Assembly (NCBI GenBank): GCA_963733935.1
Contig: CAVTEQ010000017.1
Coordinates: forward strand, 65,340 to 129,339
Length of the DNA stretch: 64,000 nt
Source of the DNA: JAHFUA01 sp963733935
Lineage (GTDB): Bacteria > Acidobacteriota > Terriglobia > Terriglobales > Acidobacteriaceae
Reading direction: 5' to 3'
Each line of letters begins with the position of its first letter. Position 1 is the first letter of the stretch. Under the pieces are notes generated by a model. It saw only the letters and a list, made by a program, of their open reading frames with translations, was not told the DNA's origin and did no database searches. This document shows positions 1 through 8,615 of the stretch, one piece after another. Position numbers and translations under genes: made by a program.

Positions 1-1
1 T

Positions 2-757
2 GGGATCGGCAGAAAGGCTTACCGTGGCGCGATGCAGCGATTGATTCGGGCCTTTGCCACCGGAGGTCTGGCGGTAAGCACGGAGGCCGGCGACGACCTT
101 TTCTCGGGCGAATGGCTTGGCTCTCCCCGCTGGAAACTGCAACACCTTGGGATTGAGCTTTCAAGATTCGACCTCGCGGTAGATAGGGATTCGGTTCGCC
201 GGTCGCTCGGAATTCGGCACGATGCGCTGGTGGTCGGCCACGTTGGACGTTTCACCGAACAAAAGAACCATGGCTTTTTCGTCGATATCGCGCGGGAGTT
301 GATCAGCCACGAACCGCGGGCGTCTACCTGATGGTCGGCGATGGGCCGCTGCGGCCTGCAATCGAGGCCAAGGTGGCAGCGTGTTCTCTCCAGGATAGAT
401 TCCTGTTCACCGGCTTGCGGTCGGACGTCCGCGGTCTTAATGAAGGGCTGCATGGATGCTTTTCTGTTCCCCTCACTGTATGAAGGATTGCCCATTACGC
501 TGCTTGAGGCACAGGCAGGGGGGCTTAGGTGTCTCGTTTCTGACACGATCTCGAAAGAAGCAGACGTTCTGTCTAGTCTTGCTCGTCGTGCAAGCTTAAC
601 CGACCCTGCGTCGCGCTGGGCGCTTCTCTTGCTGGATCTGGTTTCGACACCGAGTGCGTTTTCGCCTCGATTGATTCGCGACGCACTGGCGGGCCGCTCG
701 ATCTCAACATCGGCGGGTAATCTGGTTGCCGTTTATGCTGACTCAGCCGCAGTTTAG
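2..757 (+). CDS. Glycosyltransferase family 4, 5'-partial and frameshifted
   Basis: C-terminal part of a GT-B fold retaining glycosyltransferase (group 1, GT4), expected to add a sugar from a nucleotide donor to a lipid-linked glycan at the inner membrane. The frame is open from base 2, so the start lies outside the window. The product reads in one frame to about base 325 (GHVGRFTEQKN, typical entry to the C-terminal Rossmann domain), in another from about 325 to 440 (MVGDGPLRPAIE, FTGLRSDVR), then returns to the first (FLFPSLYEGLP, the donor-binding region) up to the stop at 755-757. The two shifts cancel, and all three pieces fit the family in order, so indel errors are more likely than decay. 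It is the first of three GT4 genes in the glycan operon. Confidence 0.8.
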
Positions 758-922
758 GCCTCCGCAAGCTAAATGCAATCTGGTGCTCTGGTCCGCTTGC
801 GAGCGCCACGGTCTCTCCGTTCGTGCTAGGAATTTATCGTACGACAGGGGATTAGGCGGCTTTTATGAAACGGGACGTCAAGAAAAAACGGTTCTCCTTA
901 ATCCCAGCTTCCTTGAAGACTC

Positions 923-2191
923 ATGCGCCTCATAGTCACCTGCGAACACCGCTTCGTTCTAGCTCCAGACCAATCGGTGTGGACCAAGGTGGCGTTCGAC
1001 TATCCATTCTGGCAGCGGTACTTGGGGGAGTTTGATTGTGTCCGGATTGTGGCGCGGGCTGCGCTCGATACCAATCTCAGCGAGAGCTACAAGAGGGTGA
1101 CGGGCCCCGAAATCGAGTTCTGGCCAATCCCGTTCTATCTCGGTCCTGAGCAATTTCTGATGCGGCGCCGCAAAATTCGGAAATCATTGCTGGCAGCCGT
1201 CGAAGAAAGCGATGCCTTGCTATGCCGGGTCGGCTCGCCGATCGCAGATGAATTATTGCCGCACTTCTGGAAAACGGGCCGGCCTTACGGTCTTGAGGTG
1301 GTTGGTGATCCCCAAGAGGCTCTCGGAGCCGGAACTATCCGGCATCCGCTGCGCAGGTTCTTCCGACGTCATGCGGCCCGGATGCTGCGGCTGGAGTGCT
1401 CCCGGGCCGCCGGTGTCGCCTACGTAACCTGTGAGACCTTGCAGAAGAAGTATCCGTGTCCGGCACATTCGGTGGGCGTCTCGGACGTGGCGCGGCTCGA
1501 TTTCAGCACCGCGCCGAGAGTTTTCACTACCAATTACTCCAGTATCACCTGGGACGAAGGCGCTTTCGCACAGCGGCCCCGTTATTTTCATGATCGCCAG
1601 CGCCCCGGAATCCTTTACGTAGGCACACTGGCGCAAATGTACAAGGGGCCGGATGTACTGCTGAAAGCGGTGCAGGCTCTGGCCAAAGAACTCAACCCGC
1701 GGGTGGTTATCGTCGGGGATGGGAAGTATCGGCGAGAGTTAGAGCGGATGGCAGCCGACCTGGGCATCTCGGAAAACGTGCAGTTCCTGGGGGAGTTGCC
1801 GTCAGGAAAACCTATCCGCGAGCAACTGGACCAAGCGACGCTCTTCGTTCTGCCGTCGCGATCCGAAGGCCTGCCGCGCGCGGTTATTGAGGCGATGGCC
1901 CGCGGCGTTCCCTGCATCGCCACCCGCGTGGGAGGGATTCCGGAATTGCTGGACGAGGAAGACATGGTTGCGCCCGAGGATTGGGCGGGCCTGGCGAGCA
2001 AAATCAAGGAAGTGGTTTGTGATCCGCAAAGGCTGTCCGAGATGTCGCGCCGCAACCTGGGGCGCGCGCAAGAATACCACCCGCAGGTGTTGGAGAAGCG
2101 GCGGACGGAATTCTATCGCTTCTTGCGGCACAGAACGGAAGGGTGGCTGGCGGAGCGGGGGCGTTCTCTGGCGGTGGGAGTGACCGCGTGA
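923..2191 (+). CDS. Glycosyltransferase family 4
   Basis: Intact 422-residue GT4 glycosyltransferase. The C-terminal half has the standard pattern: LYVGTLAQMYKGPDVLLKA, VIVGDGKYRRELE, VQFLGELPSG, then the donor-binding segment FVLPSRSEGLPRAVIEAMA and GVPCIATRVGGIPELL. The N-terminal half is the variable acceptor-binding Rossmann domain. No signal peptide or membrane helix is evident, so it should act at the cytoplasmic face of the membrane. The ATG at 923 follows about 165 bases without a convincing gene. The stop TGA overlaps the GTG start of the next glycosyltransferase (GTGA), indicating translational coupling. Acceptor and donor sugar cannot be read from the sequence. Confidence 0.92.
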   Translation: MRLIVTCEHRFVLAPDQSVWTKVAFDYPFWQRYLGEFDCVRIVARAALDTNLSESYKRVTGPEIEFWPIPFYLGPEQFLMRRRKIRKSLLAAVEESDALLCRVGSPIADELLPHFWKTGRPYGLEVVGDPQEALGAGTIRHPLRRFFRRHAARMLRLECSRAAGVAYVTCETLQKKYPCPAHSVGVSDVARLDFSTAPRVFTTNYSSITWDEGAFAQRPRYFHDRQRPGILYVGTLAQMYKGPDVLLKAVQALAKELNPRVVIVGDGKYRRELERMAADLGISENVQFLGELPSGKPIREQLDQATLFVLPSRSEGLPRAVIEAMARGVPCIATRVGGIPELLDEEDMVAPEDWAGLASKIKEVVCDPQRLSEMSRRNLGRAQEYHPQVLEKRRTEFYRFLRHRTEGWLAERGRSLAVGVTA

Positions 2192-3446
2192 AGGTTCTCC
2201 AGGTCAGCAAAACGTCGGAAGGAGCGTTCTGGGCGGCGCGGCAGGTGGCCGAGCTTGTCCGCAGCGGAGTCGAGGTGCATGTGGCGCTGCCGGAGCGTTT
2301 CGGGGCCGCGGTCCCGGCATGGCAAAAGACGGGCGCCACGCTCCACTTTGTCGATTGCAGCCTGCCGACGCGGCACTCCGGGATCGTTGCCGGGACGAAT
2401 CCGCGCGGTTCGCGAGCTGGTGAGCGAGATCAATCCCGATCTGATCCACAGTCACTTTGTAACTACCACTCTGATGTTGCGCCTGGCGCTGGGCAGGCGA
2501 CATAAGATTCCCCGGATTTTCCAAGTTCCCGGCCCGCTCCATTTGGAACACTGGCACACGCGCACCCTGGAAATCGCCTCGGCGGGAAAGAAGGACTTTT
2601 GGATCGGGAGCAGTCAGTGCATTCTGCGGGCTTACGAAGCGGCAGGCATCAGCCGTAGTCGGCGCTTTCTCAGCTACTACAACGTGGATACGGATTTGTT
2701 CAGCTCTCGCCGGACCGGCTATCTGCGCCGGCGGTTCAATATCCCGTCCGATGCATTCATTGTGGGCAACATCAACCTGATTTATCCGCCAAAAACCTGG
2801 CTGGGGCAAAAAGTCGGGTTGAAGTGCCATGAAGATGTGATCGAAGCGGTTCGCCTTGTGCAGCAGGAGCGGCCGAATGTGTGGGGCGTGCTGATTGGCG
2901 GGACGTTTGGCAATGATATCGAGCTACGAAGGCAAGCTTCGGAAACTGGCCGAACGAAAGGGCTCCGGCAAGATCATCATGCCGGGAAAATTCAGCGCGG
3001 GGGAAGTGGCGCAGAGCTGGCCGGACTTCGACTGCGCGGTGCACGTGCCGATGTCGGAGAACTGCGGCGGCGTGGTGGAGTCGCTGCTCTGCGGAGTTCC
3101 CACCATCGCCGGCGAAGTCGGCGGGCTGCCGGAAGTGGTGCACACGGCGCTGACCGGAGAGCTGGTCCCCATCCGCCGCCCTGAGGTGCTGGCGTACGCC
3201 ATCATGAACGTGATCGACAGGCGCGAAGTCTACAAGCAGTTGGCGGACAGGGGCAGGCAGCTGGTCTCGGTGATGTTCGATCCGCGGCGGTGCGGAGAAG
3301 AGATTCTCCAGATTTATCGCCACATCCTTTACGGGGAGCCGCGTCCGGAAGAGTTCGATCCCCGAGCATTTCTTCGCTCGACTCCAGAAGATCACTACGA
3401 AGCGGCGCCGGCAGTCCGGGAGATGGCGGCGCAGTATTCCGCATGA
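2188..3446 (+). CDS. Glycosyltransferase family 4, frameshifted
   Basis: Third GT4 enzyme of the operon, about 418 residues once two shifts are repaired. It starts at GTG 2188 (MKVLQVSKTSEGAFWAARQVAEL) overlapping the previous stop. Frame changes occur near 2395 (continuing VRELVSEINPDLIHSHF) and near 2915 (GGTFGNDI then SSYEGKLRKLAERKG). The C-terminal domain has VPMSENCGGVVESLLCG and GVPTIAGEVGGLPEVV, the usual donor-binding region. Each shift has the same sense, consistent with one extra base each time. The stop TGA overlaps the ATG of the sugar transferase gene (ATGA), so the operon organisation is intact despite the shifts. I read it as a functional gene with sequence errors, but true decay is not excluded. 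Confidence 0.82.
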
Positions 3447-4051
3447 ACTCAGGCAAACGAATGTTCGATCTGCTGGCGGCGACGGCGGCGCTGGTGGCGC
3501 TGGCGCCGGTGCTGGCGGCGATCGCGGCGCTGGTGCGGATGATGATGGGATCGCCGGTGCTGTTTCGCCAGGAGCGTCCCGGATATAAGGGGCGTCCGTT
3601 CACCTGCCTGAAGTTTCGCACCATGACCGACGAGCGCGACGCGGCGGGCCGTCTGCTGCCGGATGGCGAGCGCTTGACGCGGCTGGGCCGCTGGCTGCGC
3701 AGCACGAGTCTGGACGAACTGCCGGAGCTGATCAACGTGCTGCGCGGGGAGATGAGCCTGGTGGGGCCGCGTCCGCTGCTGCCGCAGTATCTCGCGCGCT
3801 ACACCCCGGAGCAGATGCGGCGGCACGATGCCAAGCCCGGCATCACCGGCTGGACCCAGGTGAATGGCCGCAACGCGCTCTCCTGGGAGCAGAAGTTCGA
3901 GATGGACCTGTGGTACGTCGATCATCGGAGCTTCTGGCTGGATGTGCGGATCCTGGCCCGGACCGTGTGGCAGGTGCTGCGGCGCGACGGCATCGCGCAG
4001 CCGGGCCACGCCAGCATGCCGGAATTCCTGGGCGGCGCGCCCAAGCGGTAA
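3443..4051 (+). CDS. pglC: PglC-like phosphoglycosyl transferase (initiating sugar transferase)
   Basis: 202-residue monotopic phosphoglycosyl transferase that moves a phospho-sugar from a UDP-sugar to undecaprenyl phosphate, the first membrane step of glycan assembly. Its length matches the small PglC type rather than the roughly 460-residue WbaP/WcaJ type. One N-terminal hydrophobic re-entrant helix (FDLLAATAALVALAPVLAA) is followed by the catalytic core: FRQERPGYKG, FKFRTM-like LKFRTMTDERDAAG, the Asp-Glu dyad in STSLDELPELINVLRGEMS, LVGPRPLL, and KPGITGWTQVNGRN. The ATG at 3443 overlaps the preceding stop (ATGA). The following genes for a sugar acetyltransferase, aminotransferase and 4,6-dehydratase point to a bacillosamine-type donor. 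Symbol by similarity; substrate inferred. Confidence 0.88.
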   Translation: MNSGKRMFDLLAATAALVALAPVLAAIAALVRMMMGSPVLFRQERPGYKGRPFTCLKFRTMTDERDAAGRLLPDGERLTRLGRWLRSTSLDELPELINVLRGEMSLVGPRPLLPQYLARYTPEQMRRHDAKPGITGWTQVNGRNALSWEQKFEMDLWYVDHRSFWLDVRILARTVWQVLRRDGIAQPGHASMPEFLGGAPKR

Positions 4052-4075
4052 AACTCGGATGCAACGAAACGGATC

Positions 4076-4941
4076 GTGATTGTCGGGGCGGGCGGGCAGG
4101 CGCGGGAGATGAAGTCGGCCATCGGCTGGATCAATCGCGCGAAACCTGAGTACGAGTTTCTCGGGTACGTGATCAGCGATCTGTCGCGGATGGGCGCGAA
4201 CGACAGCATGGCGGAAATCCTGGGGGATTTTGACTGGCTGGAGAAAAATCACGCCGGCGTGGACGCGCTGGCGATGGGCATCGGCACGCCGGAAACGCGT
4301 TTGAAACTGGCGGCGGTGCCTGAAGAAGCTTGCTGCCGGGGATGGAGTGGCCGGCGATTGTGCATCCGACGGCGATCATCGATCTCGATTCCGCCCGGCT
4401 TGGGGAAGGGTCGTACGTGGCCGCGGGCGTGGTGGCGACCGTGAACATCACGCTGGAGCCGTTCGCCATGTGCAACTTCGGGTGCACGGTGGGGCACGAA
4501 GCGGTGATTGGCGCAGGGTCGGTGGTGAACCCGGGCGCGAACATCTCCGGCGGCGTGCGCATCGGCAGCGGAGCGCTGGTCGGGACGGGAGCGCAGGTCC
4601 TGCAATATCGCCGCGTGGGTTCGGGCGCGGTGGTGGGCGCCGGAGCCGTTGTCACCCGCGATGTCCCCGAGGGCGTCACCGTGGTGGGCGTGCCCGCGCG
4701 GCCGCGGGAACTGGTGGAAGCTCAACAGGAACTTCGGGCGAACAGTATCAGAGATAGCGCGCGATCGCCGCGCACAGATCGCCGCGTACATGGCCGTCGG
4801 TGCCAAATCTGGGCGTCGTTGATCAATCAACTAGCGCAAGAGAAAGTCAGCTTGGGTTGGTCGCTGTCGAACCTAGCTGATTGTTTCAAATTCAAGCTTT
4901 GGCGGCGATTTCTCAATCCAGATCAATTTTCCTCTCCGTGA
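4076..4941 (+). CDS. pglD: PglD/NeuD-type sugar O/N-acetyltransferase, frameshifted
   Basis: Sugar acyltransferase of the NeuD/PglD family, expected to N-acetylate a UDP-4-amino-sugar with acetyl-CoA. The N-terminal Rossmann-like part reads IVIVGAGGQAREMKSAIGW; the C-terminal part is a left-handed beta-helix of hexapeptide repeats (VHPTAIIDLDSARLGEGSY, GHEAVIGAGSVVNPGANIS, VGSGAVVGAGAVVTRDVP, VVGVPARP). The frame changes at about 4319-4327. The start is unclear: GTG 4076 gives a product 3-4 residues shorter than usual, while the ATG at 4059 is in another frame, so a further small indel is possible. The roughly 80-residue tail after VVGVPARP is not family-like; the real stop may lie near 4750. 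It sits 25 bases after pglC. Confidence 0.8.
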
Positions 4942-4987
4942 CAACGATAGCGGTACACCCGCACGTCAACCTCTTAGGCAAGAGAAG

Positions 4988-6151
4988 TTGGCGCTTGCCC
5001 CATGGCCATATTTTGCAGCGGACGAAATCGAAGCTGCCACGGCCGTGCTGCGCTCGGGAAAGGTCAATTATTGGACGGGCGACGAGGGACGGCAGTTCGA
5101 GCGCGAGTTCGCGGAGTTCGTGGGCGCGAAACACGCAATCTGTGTGGCCAATGGGACTGTGGCGCTGGAGCTCGCCTTGTATGCGCTCGGCATCGGGCCC
5201 GGCGATGAGGTGATCACCACGTCGCGGACGTTCATCGCCTCGGCCAGTTGCGCCGTGATGCGCGGGGCGCGGCCGGTTTGCGCGGATGTGGATCGCGATA
5301 GCCAGAACATCACCGCCGACACCATTCGCGGAGCCATTACCTCGCGAACCAAGGCAATTATCGCGGTGCATCTCGCGGGATGGCCCTGCGATATGGACGG
5401 CATTCTCAAGCTCGCGTCCGAGTACGGCCTGAAGGTGATTGAAGACTGCGCACAGGCGCAGGGCGCCCTATACAAGGGACGTCCGGTTGGGTCGATGGGC
5501 GATGCCGCTGCCTTTTCCTTCTGCCAGGACAAAATCATGACCACAGCCGGCGAAGGAGGAATGCTGGTCACGAACAACTCAGAAGTGTGGGAGCGAGCGT
5601 GGAGCTTCAAAGATCATGGCAAGAATTACAACGCGGTTTACAACCTGGAGCACGCTCCTGGTTTTCGCTGGCTGCACGATTCCTTTGGCACCAACTGGCG
5701 AATGACGGAAGTGCAGTCGGCCATCGGTCGCGTCGCCCTGAAGAAAGTAGCGGACTGGGTGAGAATCCGGCGCGCCAATGCGGCCATTCTGACCGAAGCA
5801 TTTTCGCAGCTCAGAGCGCTCCGGATTGCATTGCCTCCCGACAATCTCTATCACGCCTATTACAAGTATTACGCGTTCGTTCGCCCGGAGCGGCTGCGCC
5901 CAGGATGGGACCGGGATCGCATTATGGCCGCGATCAGCGATCAGGGAGTCCCTTGTTTCTCGGGAAGCTGCAGCGAGATTTATCTGGAAAACGCATTTCC
6001 AGCGGAATGGAAGCCTGATAGCCCACTTAGCGTGGCCAAAGAGCTTGGTGAAACGAGCCTTATGTTCCTGGTGCATCCCACATTAGGTGAATCCGATATG
6101 CATCAGGTCGCCGATGTCGTGACCGACGTGATGCAAGAAGCTACCGCCTAG
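4988..6151 (+). CDS. DegT/DnrJ/EryC1/StrS aminotransferase (PglE-like)
   Basis: 387-residue PLP-dependent sugar aminotransferase, expected to aminate the 4-keto group of a UDP-4-keto-6-deoxy-sugar. Landmarks are GKVNYWTGDEGRQFEREFA near the N-terminus, the substrate and PLP-binding VANGTVALELALYALGIG, EDCAQAQGA, and the Schiff-base lysine in FCQDKIMTTAGEGG (about residue 182). The start is TTG at 4988, just after AGAGAAG; no ATG fits the family N-terminus. The product is of normal length. Neighbours (PglD-like upstream, PglF-like downstream) place it between dehydratase and acetyltransferase in a bacillosamine-type route. The alternative is another 4-amino-sugar such as UDP-QuiNAc4N derivatives; sequence alone does not fix stereochemistry. 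Confidence 0.9.
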   Translation: MALAPWPYFAADEIEAATAVLRSGKVNYWTGDEGRQFEREFAEFVGAKHAICVANGTVALELALYALGIGPGDEVITTSRTFIASASCAVMRGARPVCADVDRDSQNITADTIRGAITSRTKAIIAVHLAGWPCDMDGILKLASEYGLKVIEDCAQAQGALYKGRPVGSMGDAAAFSFCQDKIMTTAGEGGMLVTNNSEVWERAWSFKDHGKNYNAVYNLEHAPGFRWLHDSFGTNWRMTEVQSAIGRVALKKVADWVRIRRANAAILTEAFSQLRALRIALPPDNLYHAYYKYYAFVRPERLRPGWDRDRIMAAISDQGVPCFSGSCSEIYLENAFPAEWKPDSPLSVAKELGETSLMFLVHPTLGESDMHQVADVVTDVMQEATA

Positions 6152-6237
6152 AAACAGCAAGCGCCCAAAGCACTCTTAAACACTCCTTCAATAACCAATA
6201 AATATTTTGATCGGCTGCCCGCGATAAGGAAACGTTC

Positions 6238-8133
6238 ATGTTCGCATCGTCCAAACTGCGTAACGAATTGATTCTGTTGATCCACATCGTCCTAGTATTC
6301 GTTGCCGCAATAACCGCTTGGATTCTGAGGTTCGAGTTCCGCTTTCCCCGCTATGAGGTCCTGCTAGCTGCTGTCCCAATCTTAGTTCTGTACCGGCTGG
6401 CAGCCATGGCGAGATTCGAATTGCTGCACGGCTACTGGAGATACACGAGCCTTCATGACGCCACTGAAATGTCGAAGGCGCTTATCGTGAGCTCGGTCGC
6501 TTTCTTTGTGTCCATCCGCTATATTTTCGGGATCAAAGCATTTCCACTCACGGTTTATTTTCTGGAGCTGCTGGTTGCCGATTTCGTGTTGTTAGGCGTG
6601 CGAGTCGCCTATCGCGCTGCAATACAGAAGAGGCTGGTGGATCCAGGTCCCGATCGCCGGCAGTCGCAAAGGTTCTTCATTGTCGGCGCGGGGTTCGCAG
6701 CTCAATTGCTGATCCGCGAGCTGAAGCAGGCGGGGCCGGCCTGGACCGTGGTCGGCTGCGTGGATGACGATAGAACCAAAATCGGCTGCAAAATTCACGG
6801 CATTCCGGTTCTCGGGACGATTGACCGGCTCGCCGAACTCAGCATCAAGCATCGGACCTTCGAAGTTCTCATAGCGATTCCCTCGGCATCCGCTGCCCAA
6901 ATGCAGCGCATCGTGCAGATCTGCTACGCGGCCGACCTGAAATATCGAACCGTGCCCAGCTTGCGCGAACTGGTGGAAGGGCAGTTCAGCTTGCAGCAGT
7001 TGCGGGAGGTAAAACTGGAAGACCTGTTGGGACGCGAGCCGGTCCGCCTGGATCTTGAGCCCGTGCATCGAATGATTCAGGATACTGCGGTACTGGTGAC
7101 GGGCGCCGCCGGGTCGATCGGCTCCGAACTGGCCTGCCAGGTTTTGCGATATCGCCCGGCCGTGCTGGTATGTCTCGACCAGGATGAGTCCGGTCTTTTC
7201 GAGCTGCAGCAGCGGCTGGCGGGAGTGGACACTGATTCCCGCATTGAGTTGTGTGTCGCGGATGTCAATGATACCGACCGTGTGGAATCCATTCTCTCGC
7301 GATTCGGCGTCAACACCGTATTCCATGCCGCGGCGTACAAACATGTGCCCTTGATGGAAAGCAACGTCTCCGAAGCGCTTCGCAATAACGTATTCGGACT
7401 GCTCTCCATGGTCGATGCGGCCGAGAAATGCCATTGCAGCAGTTTCGTGATGATCTCCAGCGACAAGGCGGTCAACCCCACCAGTTTCATGGGATGCACG
7501 AAGCGTTTGGGTGAGCTGATCCTGGCCGCCCGGCCTGGTTCAAGGATGCGCTGCGTCACCGTGAGATTCGGAAATGTGCTGGGATCGCAAGGCAGCGTGG
7601 TGCCCTTATTTCAGGAACAGATCCGAACCACGCGCCGCATCACGGTCACCCATCCCAACATTACACGCTATTTCATGACCATTCCGGAGGCGGTAGCCCT
7701 CGTGCTCCAGGCGTTTGCGGTGGGAAGACATCAAGACCTGCTCGTCCTGGATATGGGGCACCCGGTTTCGATCGTTGACCTGGCGCGCACGCTGATCAAG
7801 CTTTCCGGCATTCCGGAAAAGGAAGTGGAAATCGCATTTACCGGACTGCGGCCCGGCGAGAAGCTCCACGAGGAATTGTTCTACGACAACGAAGAACAGC
7901 ATGCCACCAGCGTGGGCGGCATTCTGCAGGCCAAGAGTACGGCCGTTCCCTGGGACACTCTGACCTGGCACTTAAACGCCCTGCACACGTTGATCGGCAA
8001 ACAGGCGCACGATGGAATACGCGCACGGGTGAGGCAGGTGATTCCGGAATACGTCTATTCCAGTCCGAGTGCTGCCGATACGGCATCGGACGATATGCCG
8101 TTGTTGCCGGTACCCACGGCAGCCGGGGATTGA
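6238..8133 (+). CDS. Membrane nucleotide-sugar 4,6-dehydratase (PglF/WbpM/CapD type)
   Basis: 631-residue long-form polysaccharide biosynthesis protein. About four N-terminal hydrophobic helices (LILLIHIVLVFVAAITAWIL onward) are followed by a first Rossmann domain (FIVGAGFAAQLLIREL) and then the catalytic extended SDR domain with TGAAGSIGSEL for NAD(P) binding, FHAAAYKHVPLMESN, and the SSDKAVNPTSFMG and M-x3-K (MGCTK) active-site pattern of inverting and retaining UDP-GlcNAc 4,6-dehydratases. It is expected to supply the UDP-4-keto-6-deoxy sugar used by the upstream aminotransferase. Start ATG 6238 comes 86 bases after that gene. It is the last gene of the glycan operon and is followed by a strong terminator. 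Confidence 0.92.
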   Translation: MFASSKLRNELILLIHIVLVFVAAITAWILRFEFRFPRYEVLLAAVPILVLYRLAAMARFELLHGYWRYTSLHDATEMSKALIVSSVAFFVSIRYIFGIKAFPLTVYFLELLVADFVLLGVRVAYRAAIQKRLVDPGPDRRQSQRFFIVGAGFAAQLLIRELKQAGPAWTVVGCVDDDRTKIGCKIHGIPVLGTIDRLAELSIKHRTFEVLIAIPSASAAQMQRIVQICYAADLKYRTVPSLRELVEGQFSLQQLREVKLEDLLGREPVRLDLEPVHRMIQDTAVLVTGAAGSIGSELACQVLRYRPAVLVCLDQDESGLFELQQRLAGVDTDSRIELCVADVNDTDRVESILSRFGVNTVFHAAAYKHVPLMESNVSEALRNNVFGLLSMVDAAEKCHCSSFVMISSDKAVNPTSFMGCTKRLGELILAARPGSRMRCVTVRFGNVLGSQGSVVPLFQEQIRTTRRITVTHPNITRYFMTIPEAVALVLQAFAVGRHQDLLVLDMGHPVSIVDLARTLIKLSGIPEKEVEIAFTGLRPGEKLHEELFYDNEEQHATSVGGILQAKSTAVPWDTLTWHLNALHTLIGKQAHDGIRARVRQVIPEYVYSSPSAADTASDDMPLLPVPTAAGD

Positions 8134-8173
8134 TCGCAAGCAACGAAGACACATACTAGGTCGGCAGTCATAG

Positions 8174-8205
8174 GGGTCGGAGCGATTGCTCCGGCCCTTT
8201 TTTTT
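8174..8205 (+). terminator. Rho-independent terminator of the glycan operon
   Basis: A 10-bp stem (8174-8183 with 8188-8197, one G-T pair), a four-base loop GATT, and eight consecutive T residues at 8198-8205, located 40 bases after the dehydratase stop. Read directly from the sequence. Confidence 0.92.
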
Positions 8206-8615
8206 GCCTCTGCGGCAATCGTTTCCGTCTAACTCCTCGGAGTGATCGCAGCGTGTCTGCTGGCCGATTGCACCAGACATGCAACAAGTTGCAAGGGCAT
8301 CTCGCGATAATCGAAAGAATTTCTTGCCGCAGACTACTTAACTCGTTGAGATTCAAAAGCCCGGTGTCCCAAGTCGCGCTGGCATTTGAGTTGCGATGAT
8401 GTTGATCGTATCACCCAGGTATCTGGATTGAGGGCCTAACGCTCGCAGTCTGGCTTCGGGTCCCGGGCTCCACGGCCGAACCATAGGGTTTTCGCTGTCT
8501 CCCCATTTGCCGTAAGGAACAGGGCACGAGGAGAATCGCCGACTAAGAGTTAGCTCGTTGGTAGCCGGCTGAAACTGTTCCTGGGGCTACACCATATCAG
8601 CCAAGGAGTTGACTG
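8206..8615 (+). other. Intergenic leader of the giant surface protein gene
   Basis: 410 bases with no open frame I can support. The end carries the ribosome binding site AAGGAG at 8603-8608, seven bases before the GTG at 8616 that opens a signal peptide. The segment between about 8440 and 8560 is rich in short complementary G/C and C/G runs and could fold, but I do not recognise a riboswitch class. Confidence 0.5.
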
